DNA of 64,000 bases from a virus, in IMG/VR virus record IMGVR_UViG_3300031857_024892, positions 99,949 through 163,948 of that record; one strand, written 5' to 3'. Positions 14,844 through 23,748 of the stretch are shown here, in pieces. Position 1 is the stretch's first letter. The number at the start of each line of letters is the position of its first letter. The translations under genes were made by a program, and so were the position numbers. Under the pieces are notes generated by a model. The model was not told where the DNA came from. It saw nothing but the letters and a program-made list of their open reading frames with translations, and searched no databases.

Positions 14844-17800
14844 ATGAAGACGAAAGTTACCCTATCTGAGCAGCAATTAAGATCGCTGATACGTGATGTG
14901 TTAATTGAAGCACCCGTTCCTGAGGGTGCTGGAGATGATTTTAATTCTCTAGTTACTCCAGCAGTCAGAGATCAGCTTGAAACTACGATCCAATATCTTG
15001 GGAAATTCATAGATCCCACGGGCGTTGCGGGAAGCACTAGGTTCAAAGCAAAACTGTGGGTGCACATCATGAATTCGCCGCCTCACATTTGCAAGTCAGG
15101 CAATACGGAGATGGAAGGAGGCATAAAGTTTATAGGCTATCAAGTTCCTGAAGCTGCTTCAAATGATTTAGGTCCCGATGCACTTCTCATTAATTTGGTC
15201 AATTTTATCGCGTGCGCCTTCGCGCAGGGTAAAGAAGTTTCTATTAACACGTTTAGTGGTCCAAAGAAACTAAAACCTAACTGCTCTCTGTATTCACTTG
15301 CAATTGGTGATAGTGCTTACATTGGATCAATGGATCCAGGACAGGTAGAGATCTACAGAGATCCCGCGATTAATTTCACAGTACATGATGTTAAAACTCC
15401 AGCGGGTCAATCAGAATACATCAAAAATGTTGTCGCAAAGCCAGATGTTCTTAGTAAGATCATTCCTGAAATCAAGATGATAGAGGGTGCCGGTGGTAAA
15501 CCAATCCCTAAGCTAGATTATGCTAATGAAGATGCAAAGAAAAAGCTAGGTGATCTTATCAAGCAACAACTTGAAGGTGTTCAAGCAAGACTCCGCGAGC
15601 AGATCAATAAATTCAACACACCGCAGATGCAATACTATCTCTACGAGCCACTTCTGCGGCCAACTGCATGGATGTCTAATCCTGATTTATCTGAGCCCAC
15701 ATCATCACCGTGGTGGGCGGCATGGGAAGCGTGCAACATTTTTGCTAGGACAGTTGATACCTATAAAGACCCAGTGAGCCAGAATGCAGCATGCGCTGCA
15801 ATGGTGTTAAACATGGCCAATCAGGCAAAGAAGGGTGTTGCGTTTAGAGCAACAGATAGAGGTTGGTCATCAGAGGCACGCGGTGGAAGTTATCAGACAC
15901 TTCTTGAATCGCTATCGGGTAATGAATTACGTGTCTTCTTAACTGAGGCACAATTAAAGAGATTAATACACTCGGCACTGTCTTTATCAAGACTAGATGA
16001 AGTAACACCGCCGCCGTCCTGGTCGTCGGCACTAGATATTGCTGAGAAAATTCCTGGTGTTGGGGGTTTAGTAAAAGCTGCTAGATCGATTGGATCACTT
16101 GGCGGTGATGCAGAACAAGCAACGGGCGCAGCAGGAGCAGCCGCAAGAGACACAGAAGCGATTAGAGCGCTTGCAGGTGCAGTAAAGACTAAGACAGCTG
16201 CAGCAGGACTTGATACAGCGCTGGTAGGTGCATCAAGAGTTGTCAAAGCAATTAATCCAAGTGAAGCAGATCAAAGAATTGCTGCACTAACGACACGGCT
16301 CGTACAGCAAACTTATGACACTCTATTCAGAACCACTGATGCTATGGACGTTTTTATTGATAATTTAGCAAATAGCGTTGGTGACCAGGTTGGAAGACTC
16401 GCTGCAAGTCGAAATTTTAATCAGACTCAAGTTGATGCTGTTGTTAATTTCTGTGTCGAGTCTGTCAAGTTCACCCTAAGAGAGACCTTAGCAGGAAATG
16501 CCGATGCTGCGGGTCTAGATGCTGCAAGAAATGCATTGATTGCGGCAGATCCTCAAGACCTTTTAGGTACATTCCTGACAAGTCCATCAACTACACCCAT
16601 GGTTAAAGAAGCTGTAAAAGGGCAAATTATAGAAGTTTCTGACAGTATCCTTAAAGATCCAAGCTTCGCACCTGTTTCAACATTTGCAAAATCAACAGTC
16701 ATCGACACTCTCAACGGTCAACTTGATGATGTGGGTCTAAAACTTTCTCCCGATGGAACAAAAATTACATTTCCAAGAAGCAATTCGCCAACCACAGAAT
16801 ATGCTGTTCTAGATATAAGAAGAACACTTGAGAAATATGAAAGTCAACTAGCACAAGCTGCATCATCCGGCGCTCCGCCAATATTTACGACTGATACTGT
16901 AAAGCTGCGGTCTTTTCTTGATTCAACATTTAAGAGATCTGATGCCGACGGAATTGCTAAGTTTAGAGAAATTCTAGACGGTATTGATGAAACTGTAGGT
17001 GCACAGCCTGCCAAGAAAATAACGACTGATTTACTGGAGACTGTAAGCGGTGGGGTTGTTGATCTTTTAGAGATAACTTTGTATCCTACGTTGACAAGTC
17101 AGGCAACGAAGGCAGCTAGACAAGTCCCAGGTGCAACAGGTGCAGCAAAGGCATCTAGGTATGCGGACTTAATATTGGGCGGAGGAACGTCATCGACAGC
17201 GTCTTGGCTTCAATCAAAAATGGTGATTCAAGATATTCTCGGCACATGGCGCCGCGGCGGCGTCCTCTCAAAAGGATCAGCTGTACTTAAAGTTGCCTCT
17301 GTTGCGCTCTTCACAGCGCCTAAGACTAGAGCCGATATTGGACGTGGAATTTTGACAGGATCAGGTTGGATACTTACAAAATTAGGAGCGTCTAGCTTCG
17401 GTCCCAAGCTTATGAGAGCAGGCCGTCTTAACAAATACCTCATACCTAGGATTGTCGGAGATGGCGCCATTTTTTTGCTCTTTTCTCCGCTTGTTGCCGA
17501 TAAAGTTATGCAAAACGATCCTCTAGCAAGAGCTTTATATGCAGATTTATTTGAGAGAGGCGGCTATACAGAATTTGGCGGTCTTGCTAGAATGGCATTT
17601 GATGTGATCAATGAGTTAGGAAGATCTCTAGATGTTGATCAAGAATTAAAAGATTACTTGAAGTTTGTTGCGGACGGGCAGGCACCCGAAACAATGCGTT
17701 TAGGTTTTCGAAATTTATTAGCGACACAGCTGGGCACACTTTCTGATACACAGCTTGAACAGATGTTTGAAATTATAGAACCTGATGCAAATCTTAGTAG

Positions 17801-18521
17801 ATTAGGACCTACAGCTGAGTTTATAACACAACAAACTGACAAATTAGGCGGCGATTTTGGTGATGCACTAAAAGGCTTAGCAGACTTAACCTTTGATCAA
17901 TCACAAGAAGACATATCAGGCTTAATTGTAGACGTTGAAAACTTAAAGCAGGAAGCTGCACAACTTGCTGCTGAGATCAGTAGATTTGGTCAATCGGCGC
18001 AAAACAATAAGACATTGACAGCACTTAAGCAAAGTAGAGTGCAAGTTATCAGTCAAGTTCTTCGTCTGCTTGACAACATGATGCCAAGTGGGACATCAAT
18101 ACCGCTCGTTGATGCGAGCTCAGCAGTCTCGCAAATTGCAAAATATGAAGATGCACTGACAAAAGATTATAGAAGAGAGCTTGCGGCAGGACCCACGTCA
18201 GGACTATTTAATTGGGCTGATCGTGTTAATCCCGATAATCTATTTTACTTAGCTGTTACTGCAGGAAGTCCCGTTATACCCGACGTCGAAGATCCTGCTA
18301 TTATGAGTCAGCTTGGTGCTTCAGCCCTATACAATGGGCCTGGTCGTTATCAAGACCCGGGTGAGCTTGCTGACCTCCCACAAGACTTGCAAGTTGATAT
18401 CGGAACACTGACTCAAAAAATGACAGAGCTCTTTGCAGATGTCTATAAGATTAACATGGCTGTTAATCCACCACCTCCACCAGAGAGCGGAACAGAGGCA
18501 AAAGGTGAACAAAATCCCTAG
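14844..18521 (+). CDS. Giant candidate virion protein with N-terminal and internal packaging tags
   Basis: 1225 residues, ATG after GGGAGGAG. The N-terminus VTLSEQQLRSLIRDVLIE|A is an amphipathic helix ending in an (L/I)xE cleavage site. A second copy, LTEAQLKRLIHSALSLSRLDE, lies inside at residues 366-386, so the protein may be two tagged proteins fused into one frame, perhaps cut apart in the prohead. Residues 1-360 form a compact mixed domain with several Cys. The remainder is long, Ala/Thr-rich and helical. Hydrophobic stretches near 820-900 (VASVALFTAP, GAIFLLFSPLVADKV) could enter a membrane during ejection. The end is Pro-rich. No enzyme motif is seen. Base composition is more AT-rich than its neighbours. 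Confidence 0.8.
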   Translation: MKTKVTLSEQQLRSLIRDVLIEAPVPEGAGDDFNSLVTPAVRDQLETTIQYLGKFIDPTGVAGSTRFKAKLWVHIMNSPPHICKSGNTEMEGGIKFIGYQVPEAASNDLGPDALLINLVNFIACAFAQGKEVSINTFSGPKKLKPNCSLYSLAIGDSAYIGSMDPGQVEIYRDPAINFTVHDVKTPAGQSEYIKNVVAKPDVLSKIIPEIKMIEGAGGKPIPKLDYANEDAKKKLGDLIKQQLEGVQARLREQINKFNTPQMQYYLYEPLLRPTAWMSNPDLSEPTSSPWWAAWEACNIFARTVDTYKDPVSQNAACAAMVLNMANQAKKGVAFRATDRGWSSEARGGSYQTLLESLSGNELRVFLTEAQLKRLIHSALSLSRLDEVTPPPSWSSALDIAEKIPGVGGLVKAARSIGSLGGDAEQATGAAGAAARDTEAIRALAGAVKTKTAAAGLDTALVGASRVVKAINPSEADQRIAALTTRLVQQTYDTLFRTTDAMDVFIDNLANSVGDQVGRLAASRNFNQTQVDAVVNFCVESVKFTLRETLAGNADAAGLDAARNALIAADPQDLLGTFLTSPSTTPMVKEAVKGQIIEVSDSILKDPSFAPVSTFAKSTVIDTLNGQLDDVGLKLSPDGTKITFPRSNSPTTEYAVLDIRRTLEKYESQLAQAASSGAPPIFTTDTVKLRSFLDSTFKRSDADGIAKFREILDGIDETVGAQPAKKITTDLLETVSGGVVDLLEITLYPTLTSQATKAARQVPGATGAAKASRYADLILGGGTSSTASWLQSKMVIQDILGTWRRGGVLSKGSAVLKVASVALFTAPKTRADIGRGILTGSGWILTKLGASSFGPKLMRAGRLNKYLIPRIVGDGAIFLLFSPLVADKVMQNDPLARALYADLFERGGYTEFGGLARMAFDVINELGRSLDVDQELKDYLKFVADGQAPETMRLGFRNLLATQLGTLSDTQLEQMFEIIEPDANLSRLGPTAEFITQQTDKLGGDFGDALKGLADLTFDQSQEDISGLIVDVENLKQEAAQLAAEISRFGQSAQNNKTLTALKQSRVQVISQVLRLLDNMMPSGTSIPLVDASSAVSQIAKYEDALTKDYRRELAAGPTSGLFNWADRVNPDNLFYLAVTAGSPVIPDVEDPAIMSQLGASALYNGPGRYQDPGELADLPQDLQVDIGTLTQKMTELFADVYKINMAVNPPPPPESGTEAKGEQNP

Positions 18522-18802
18522 TGACACGGTACCACGTCTACATCGTCACTTGCGCTGATGGGTCGCTCTACACCGGCATCACAACCGACGTGGAGCGACG
18601 TCTCCATGAGCACAACTGCACATCCCGAGGTGCAAAATACACTCGATCTCGCCGCCCTGTGACGCTCGCCGTGTCCTGGTCAGTTGCAGATCGATCGGCT
18701 GCTCTGCGTGAGGAAGCGAGGATCAAGCGGCTGACGAGAAAGCAGAAGTTGGAGCTGATAGATAACCTTATCGAGGAAACTAGAGTTGAGAAAGGTGTAT
18801 GA
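18521..18802 (+). CDS. GIY-YIG nuclease of the YhbQ/UPF0213 type
   Basis: 93 residues, GTG start in the TAGTG overlap. YHVYIVTCADGSLYTGIT carries the GIY-YIG equivalents (YIV...YTG), followed by VERRLHEHN, GAKYTRSRRP and an EEARIKRLTRKQK helix with the metal-binding Glu. These single-domain nucleases are thought to act on branched or damaged DNA. Overlaps the next gene. Confidence 0.85.
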   Translation: MTRYHVYIVTCADGSLYTGITTDVERRLHEHNCTSRGAKYTRSRRPVTLAVSWSVADRSAALREEARIKRLTRKQKLELIDNLIEETRVEKGV

Positions 18803-19112
18803 CGGCCCGACGCTTCCCATGTGGGCCCATGTTGAAGTTGAGACGTTCTGCGGTGTGAAGATCAAGTGCGAGATCATCGAGGTTCGCCGCATGGCATCGT
18901 GTGTTGCCTACACTGTCAAACCCCGTGAGGATAGAGAGGAAGAGCTCCGTAGAGCAGGAGTTCCCAAAGGAGATTGGCAGACACCATTCACCGCCTTCGA
19001 CTGGCAGGTGCGAGCGCAGCAACCTGATTTATCTGTAACCAAACCCGATGCCCAGCAGGCCCGTGTCATCCGGCGAGCACAGCACAAGGGTGCAGGATAC
19101 ATATCTACATGA
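18786..19112 (+). CDS. Unknown protein (about 108 aa)
   Basis: Start is TTG at 18786 or GTG at 18795; neither has a clear Shine-Dalgarno. LPMWAHVEVETFCGVKIKCE and IIEVRRMASCVAYTVKPRED suggest a beta-rich N-terminal part, followed by a charged helix. Function unknown. Overlaps the Dps-like gene by 4 nt. Confidence 0.55.
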   Translation: MRKVYDGPTLPMWAHVEVETFCGVKIKCEIIEVRRMASCVAYTVKPREDREEELRRAGVPKGDWQTPFTAFDWQVRAQQPDLSVTKPDAQQARVIRRAQHKGAGYIST

Positions 19113-19648
19113 TGCACGACACACCACGTATGACAGGCCAGGGCTTCGTCGTCATGGACATCTACGGTCCAGAGACAGACGGCAAGCTCTACAACTACAT
19201 GTTCTCGCAGATCTGCTACATGAGAGCGATCCACCTCTGGTTCCACGGCGCGCACCACGTCACCCGCGGTGCCTCTTTCTCAGGTGACCACTCCTTCCTG
19301 TACGACAAGATCTACACAGGTGTGGATGAAGCGATCGACGGTGTGATCGAGAAGGCCATTGGCCTCTGCGGTGCAGACATCGCATGCCCAAGCCACATCG
19401 CGACTGGCGCTGCGCAGGTGATCTGCGCGTACCCATCTCCCAACAAGCTGAACTCTGCTGGCATCGCCGCCGCAGGGATGGCGATCATCAAGGACTTCAT
19501 CGAGTTCCTCGAGTGCATGAAGAGTGAGCTGGATGAGTGTGGCTCAATGACGCTGGGCCTTGAGGATCAGATCGGAGGCATTGCCAACGACCACGAGGGC
19601 TACTACTACCTGCTCAAGCAGCGGGCTTGTGACGACCTCACGGGTTGA
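19109..19648 (+). CDS. Dps/ferritin-like protein
   Basis: 179 residues. The pattern MRAIHLWFHGAHHVTRGASF followed by GDHSFLYDKIYTGVDEAIDGV and IEKAIGL matches the Dps signature HWxxxGxxFxxxHxxxxxxYxxxxxxxDxxAE. The His, Asp and Glu of the ferroxidase site are therefore present. Dps proteins oxidise iron with hydrogen peroxide and shield DNA from radicals. A later half (KDFIEFLECMKSELDE) gives the last long helix. With the cytochrome c peroxidase at 62.7 kb it suggests protection against peroxide. Confidence 0.7.
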   Translation: MMHDTPRMTGQGFVVMDIYGPETDGKLYNYMFSQICYMRAIHLWFHGAHHVTRGASFSGDHSFLYDKIYTGVDEAIDGVIEKAIGLCGADIACPSHIATGAAQVICAYPSPNKLNSAGIAAAGMAIIKDFIEFLECMKSELDECGSMTLGLEDQIGGIANDHEGYYYLLKQRACDDLTG

Positions 19649-19659
19649 TGTAAACATAG

Positions 19660-20160
19660 ATGGGTGCTTTGTATGATGCTTCTATGAAGCACATCTATAA
19701 AGATCCCTATGATCTTATCAAGCAACAGGACGTAAAGGGCTGCGTGGTCACTAGCGGTGGATTTGATCCGATGCATGTGGGTCACCTTCGCTGCCTGCAG
19801 GAGAGCGCAATCATCGCATCAGCCCACAAGCTCCCGCTTGTCGTGATCGTCAACGGTGACGGATTTCTCCAGCGCAAGAAGGGTTTTGCGTTCATGCCCC
19901 ACGAGGAGCGGATGGAGATCATTGCTGGTGTCCGTGGCGTCGACTACGTTGTCGGCTGGGATGACGGCAGTCAGACTGTGACCGGCGCGCTGGGCGTCCT
20001 CCACCCACTGATCTTCACCAAGGGCGGTGATCGAGACAGCGCACAGAACGTGCCTGAGTTCATCCTGTGTCAGGAGATCGGCTGCCACGTCTACTTCGGC
20101 ATCGGTGGCGGCAAGATCCAGTCATCATCTGACCTTGTCAAAGCTGTTAGGGGAGGTTGA
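19660..20160 (+). CDS. Cytidylyltransferase-like nucleotidyltransferase
   Basis: 166 residues. CVVTSGGFDPMHVGHLRCLQ carries the HxGH ATP/CTP-binding motif (HVGH), with MPHEERMEIIAGVRGVDYVV and IFTKGGDR following, as in heptose-phosphate adenylyltransferase and glycerol-phosphate cytidylyltransferase. It would activate a sugar or polyol phosphate. It starts 1 nt before a cupin of the phosphomannose-isomerase type, so the pair may feed a surface-glycan or nucleotide-sugar pathway. An internal ATG at 19684 is an alternative start. Confidence 0.8.
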   Translation: MGALYDASMKHIYKDPYDLIKQQDVKGCVVTSGGFDPMHVGHLRCLQESAIIASAHKLPLVVIVNGDGFLQRKKGFAFMPHEERMEIIAGVRGVDYVVGWDDGSQTVTGALGVLHPLIFTKGGDRDSAQNVPEFILCQEIGCHVYFGIGGGKIQSSSDLVKAVRGG

Positions 20161-20161
20161 G

Positions 20162-20503
20162 ATGCGTCTTGTGAAGAAGCCCTGGGGTCACGAGGAGATT
20201 TGGGCGGAGACAGACAAGTATTGTGGCAAGGTTCTATACATCCAGGCAGGACACAGGCTAAGCCTGCAGTACCACGAGAAGAAGATGGAGACAATCCGTG
20301 TCATGCAGGGGACGCTGCATCTCACGCTCCAGGAGAAGAACGGCATCATCTTTGACAAGAAGCTGCAGGCTGGTGAGTCGTTTCACGTTGCGCCGCTGAC
20401 TGTCCATCGTTTCGGTGCAGGTGAGCACGACGTTGTGATCGTTGAGGTATCCACAACAGAACTTGATGATGTCGTCAGGCTCCAAGATGACTACGCACGG
20501 TGA
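20162..20503 (+). CDS. Cupin, mannose-6-phosphate isomerase type II-like
   Basis: 113 residues; ATG after GGGGAGGTTGAG. The fold signature KPWGHEEIWAETDKYCGK, GHRLSLQYHEKKMETIRVMQG and VAPLTVHRFGAGE matches the cupin domain of GDP-mannose pyrophosphorylase/isomerases. The His and Glu in the two cupin motifs would bind metal. It probably isomerises a sugar phosphate made or used with the adjacent nucleotidyltransferase. Confidence 0.85.
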   Translation: MRLVKKPWGHEEIWAETDKYCGKVLYIQAGHRLSLQYHEKKMETIRVMQGTLHLTLQEKNGIIFDKKLQAGESFHVAPLTVHRFGAGEHDVVIVEVSTTELDDVVRLQDDYAR

Positions 20504-20552
20504 TACTTTCTTAGCATAGCACGTATGATGCTAATATGAAGGAAGGTATCTC

Positions 20553-21131
20553 ATGGCTAAGAAGAGTAGGGTGCAGACTGCACCGGAGGTGTCTGCAGGC
20601 GTAGTCATCTTACGTAACGACGATAAGAAGGGTTGGTGCTTCTTGGCATTGAAGGTGTACGGCAGATTTGATGTCTGCAAGGGGCACGTTGACATGCAGG
20701 ATGCAGATGTTGTCAGCCCGGCAGGATCGATTGGGCAGATCATGAACACAGCTGTTCGTGAAGCACGTGAGGAGTGTGGTTATACACTCACTTTTGATCC
20801 GGGGGCACCGCTATCGTCAGATGAGCGCATTGCTAGAATGTCCTGGGGAAATGAGCACTATGTGTGCAGGAACTTCAACAAGGACGGATCTCCAAAGAAG
20901 GACGTCTTCCTTTTTGCTGCCGAGACGCAGTGCGCCAACTTTAAGATTGGCGTCAACGACAAGGGAATTCGAGAGCACGACGACGGTGTCTGGGTTCCCA
21001 TCAGTGACATCGATCGCGTTCCACTACACAACTACTTGAAGCCCGGTGTCAGGTGGGCGGTGGAGACGATGCAGATTGGCCTAAAATCGCAAGCTTTGCT
21101 AGAGCGTCTGCAGGAGCTCTCGGAGGATTAA
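20553..21131 (+). CDS. Nudix hydrolase
   Basis: 192 residues; ATG after AAGGAAGG. SAGVVILRNDDKKGWCFLAL opens the fold and KGHVD...AVREAREECGYTL is the Nudix box, with REAREECG at 69-76 binding the metal. About 14 extra residues sit between the box Gly and the REUXEE part. Substrates are nucleoside diphosphates linked to another moiety. The neighbouring sugar genes make a nucleotide sugar possible, as would a cap-like or damaged nucleotide. Confidence 0.85.
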   Translation: MAKKSRVQTAPEVSAGVVILRNDDKKGWCFLALKVYGRFDVCKGHVDMQDADVVSPAGSIGQIMNTAVREAREECGYTLTFDPGAPLSSDERIARMSWGNEHYVCRNFNKDGSPKKDVFLFAAETQCANFKIGVNDKGIREHDDGVWVPISDIDRVPLHNYLKPGVRWAVETMQIGLKSQALLERLQELSED

Positions 21132-21902
21132 TTGGCCCGTGGCAAGTACAGATCCCTGGTCAGACGTGTGTCCAGGGACATCATGCACACTATCCTTGAC
21201 AATGCAGATACGAGACGGTTTAAGACAACTCTGCCGGCACCAGGTTACTACTACCTTTGGGATGCTCGGTGTTACAATAGCACCCGCGTTAAGACAGCAG
21301 TCGGTTTCGACGTCTCGCTGAAAGTAGTGAGAACACGCGGACGTCGCTATGATGTCTTCGCATCTGTCCACTCGGATGACAACGGTAACAGTCACATCGA
21401 AGTTGCAATCCACCACGATCCTACGCGGAAGGCGCATCTATCTGATCTCTATCCAGAGTTGTGTGGGAGCATCAGGCATGAGCTGGAGCACATAGCTGAC
21501 GAGGGCGGGCTCGCGGGTCGGGCGCCTAAGCAGAGATCATTCGTTCCCCACACACCGAGCAGCGGTAAGATCGTCCACACGATCAACAAGCGGGCCAAGT
21601 TGTTCAGCTGCGACTATAGATCTCTGGATGAGTGGGGTCGTGAGGAAGCAGATCGGCTTGCGAGGTCGATCAATGGAGATCTATTCAGTTATCTAACATG
21701 CTATGAAGAGGTGGGCCCAATCACGCAGGGCATCTTCTACGAGGCGAAGAAGCGTCGCTGCACTGTCGATGAAGTGCTCATCCGCTACCTCGACCGACTG
21801 CAGGCTGCTGACATGATCTCAGACGATGAGTACGACGCAGCATACGACCACCTGATCGCATGGACAAAGTTGACCTTGCCGACCGCGCTCACACTCGATT
21901 GA
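21132..21902 (+). CDS. Zincin-like protein with HELEH motif
   Basis: 256 residues, TTG start immediately after the Nudix stop. CGSIRHELEHIADEGG holds HExxH, the zinc-binding signature of metallopeptidases. A later Glu-rich helix (SLDEWGREEADRLA) could give the third ligand. Similar proteins occur in marine phages without assigned substrate. It may act on host or virion protein. Confidence 0.7.
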   Translation: MARGKYRSLVRRVSRDIMHTILDNADTRRFKTTLPAPGYYYLWDARCYNSTRVKTAVGFDVSLKVVRTRGRRYDVFASVHSDDNGNSHIEVAIHHDPTRKAHLSDLYPELCGSIRHELEHIADEGGLAGRAPKQRSFVPHTPSSGKIVHTINKRAKLFSCDYRSLDEWGREEADRLARSINGDLFSYLTCYEEVGPITQGIFYEAKKRRCTVDEVLIRYLDRLQAADMISDDEYDAAYDHLIAWTKLTLPTALTLD

Positions 21903-21926
21903 CCTACTTATAGACAGGAGGTGTGC

Positions 21927-22031
21927 ATGCTTTTTAGTTCAGTCAAGATGCGGCAATTTGTCTTTGGTGTCCTGTGTGACACGCTGAACCACCAGCTTGA
22001 CACGCACGCTTCTGCTTGCGTGGCATCATGA
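21927..22031 (+). CDS. Small unknown protein (34 aa)
   Basis: MLFSSVKMRQFVFGVLCDTL preceded by CAGGAGG at proper spacing. It contains two Cys and no clear membrane helix. Confidence 0.45.
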   Translation: MLFSSVKMRQFVFGVLCDTLNHQLDTHASACVAS

Positions 22032-22043
22032 TGCAAGTGCAGC

Positions 22044-22211
22044 ATGGAAAAGAGCACACTACAGGAGCGTCAATCGCTCTGGGCGTCTGTCTTCGCTGAG
22101 AACGTACTGATCAGCTACGCGACCTACATCTTCTGCTGCGACTTTGTCACCACACGTCGAGTCACACGCGGTGACTATGAAAAGCTCGGCGATCTAAGCA
22201 TCGATGAGTGA
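22044..22211 (+). CDS. Small unknown protein (55 aa)
   Basis: MEKSTLQERQSLWASVFAEN then SYATYIFCCDFVTTRRVTRG. No Shine-Dalgarno is obvious. The stop codon is immediately followed by the CCCGTG promoter motif, as at other real gene ends here, which supports the frame. Confidence 0.45.
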   Translation: MEKSTLQERQSLWASVFAENVLISYATYIFCCDFVTTRRVTRGDYEKLGDLSIDE

Positions 22212-22243
22212 CCCGTGCACCGCAGTGCAGGTCGTGTTATAAT
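22212..22243 (+). promoter_or_regulatory. Phage promoter motif CCCGTG-N20-TATAAT
   Basis: CCCGTG (22212-22217), 20 nt, TGT-TATAAT (22238-22243). It drives the small gene and phosphoesterase that follow. Confidence 0.7.
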
Positions 22244-22258
22244 GTATTTGAGGTGACG

Positions 22259-22489
22259 ATGAGCTGGAAGCATGAAGGTAGTTTCGCAAGCGGTATCACG
22301 ATCTGGACGCTCGAGGAGCAGACGGACAAGTACAGTGAGGTGTCGATCCACACGTTTGGCGGCAATGAGGGATACACACTGACACTCGGAATGCACCAGG
22401 CGTCCCGCTTCAAGACACTAGAGGATGCGCAAGCTTGCGCATCCGCGATCCTCAATGCTCAACCCAAGACGAGAAAGAAGAATGGCTGA
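22259..22489 (+). CDS. Unknown small protein (76 aa)
   Basis: ATG after GAGGTGACG; the earlier GTG at 22208 lies upstream of the promoter. MSWKHEGSFASGITIWTLEE, a beta-rich protein ending in a basic KTRKKNG. Overlaps the phosphoesterase by 8 nt. Confidence 0.65.
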   Translation: MSWKHEGSFASGITIWTLEEQTDKYSEVSIHTFGGNEGYTLTLGMHQASRFKTLEDAQACASAILNAQPKTRKKNG

Positions 22490-23009
22490 GACATGGCTCA
22501 CATCTGACCTGCACCTGTTCCACAGGAACATCATCGTCTACTGCGGGCGCCCACATGCTAACGAGTACGAGATGAACGACGACATCGTCCGTGCATGGAA
22601 CAGTGTGGTCGCTGATGATGATCGCGTGATCATGGTCGGCGATCTATCAGCAGGTGTGATGGGACGCTATGACGAGCTACGTGCCCTGATTGGTCGCCTC
22701 CGTGGGAGAAAGACGATGATCCGCGGCAACCACGACCACCAGACAGACGCGTGGTATAAGTCAGCAGGTTTTGCTGAGGTGCACGATTGGCTCATCATTG
22801 GTGACAAGCTGTTCATCCACAAGCCCGCGACGAGTATGAGCCCTGACGTGATCAGCCTCATCGAGCAAGTGCGCCCACAGCTTGTCGTGCACGGTCACAT
22901 CCATGACGACCGGCCCAACATCCCGGGCCACTTCAACGTCGCCTGGGATCGTCACAAGCGCCTCATCAAGATGTCAGAGATTGATACACTGGGTGCACAC
23001 GTTGTATAG
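22482..23009 (+). CDS. Calcineurin-like phosphoesterase
   Basis: 175 residues; ATG after AGAAAGAAG. Metallophosphatase motifs in order: SDLHLFHRN, VGDLSAG, IRGNHDH and VVHGHIHDDR, which hold two metals. Short phage versions are usually annotated as phosphodiesterases of unknown substrate. A second, more divergent member lies at 28.8 kb. Confidence 0.9.
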   Translation: MAETWLTSDLHLFHRNIIVYCGRPHANEYEMNDDIVRAWNSVVADDDRVIMVGDLSAGVMGRYDELRALIGRLRGRKTMIRGNHDHQTDAWYKSAGFAEVHDWLIIGDKLFIHKPATSMSPDVISLIEQVRPQLVVHGHIHDDRPNIPGHFNVAWDRHKRLIKMSEIDTLGAHVV

Positions 23010-23010
23010 T
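23005..23010 (+). promoter_or_regulatory. Putative -10 of a sigma70-like promoter
   Basis: TATAGT here with TTGATA at 22981-22986 and an 18-nt spacer. It lies 5 nt before the GTG at 23016, so the transcript would be leaderless. Confidence 0.4.
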
Positions 23011-23015
23011 TTGTT

Positions 23016-23246
23016 GTGACAGGGCAGAAGAAGAGAACAGGGCGAAGACGACTTGCTGTGGGTGATCTTGTTGAACACATCAATAAGCAGCATCCAGATC
23101 ATGGTAAGATCGGCATGGTTACCCGAGTCACTGACCAGACACAGATGATGAGAATAGCTTTTGTGATGGTTGAAGGCACAGAGCGTGTCTGGTTCATGGG
23201 TGACTTTGTGAAACTGAAGGGAGGCGAAGATGATGAAGCCGTCTGA
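23016..23246 (+). CDS. Small SH3/KOW-like protein (76 aa)
   Basis: GTG start without a Shine-Dalgarno. MTGQKKRTGRRRLAVGDLVE has a basic extension before the GDLVE...GKIGMVTRVTDQ barrel signature. It is a dispersed member of the MKPGDL-type family. Overlaps the next gene by 17 nt. Confidence 0.65.
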   Translation: MTGQKKRTGRRRLAVGDLVEHINKQHPDHGKIGMVTRVTDQTQMMRIAFVMVEGTERVWFMGDFVKLKGGEDDEAV

Positions 23247-23748
23247 GATGGAAGAGAAGTTCCTTGAGTTCACTACACCACGCCTCGTCCTGGCGATCAA
23301 GGATCACGGCTATGCGCCTCGTTTCACATTTAAACCGGGACGAGAGTGGCACAGGATCCTGCACCAGACAGGCGGAATAGGGTGTCACCATGCCCGGATG
23401 TGGTGCACTTTCTTGACACCAAAGCCCAACGTCATTCCAGTACTCAGCGAGATCAATGAAACCTGGCTTGACTCAAATGCAGGTGTCTTAAACGTTCGTC
23501 TCGACGAGGTGATCAAGTATCGCACCCTAATCAATGAGAAGTTGGGCGCTGACTGCAATGTGAGCTACCCTGACTTTGAAGAAGCGATCTATCCGCTTGA
23601 CTGCACCGTGGAGACGATCCGTGCACTGTGTGAGGATGATCTACCTGACGACCTTAACGATCTACTACACTTTGATAATAATTTCAGCATCGTGTTAGGA
23701 TTAGCTAATCGATGGAACTTGTACATTCTTGGAGAGAATTGTGACTAA
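23233..23748 (+). CDS. Unknown protein (171 aa)
   Basis: Start at ATG 23233 (or 23230), after GGGAGG. Contains TPRLVLAIKDHGYAPRFTF, GGIGCHHARMWCTFLTPKP and an acidic C-terminal half. The HxxHARMWC region could bind metal. No family recognised. Confidence 0.6.
   Translation: MKPSEMEEKFLEFTTPRLVLAIKDHGYAPRFTFKPGREWHRILHQTGGIGCHHARMWCTFLTPKPNVIPVLSEINETWLDSNAGVLNVRLDEVIKYRTLINEKLGADCNVSYPDFEEAIYPLDCTVETIRALCEDDLPDDLNDLLHFDNNFSIVLGLANRWNLYILGENCD

Noticed and set aside
20515-20530. TATGAT before the Nudix gene as a further CCCGTG-type promoter
   Set aside because: The best upstream box is ACGGTG with 21-nt spacing, outside the observed 19-20 range; too weak to list.
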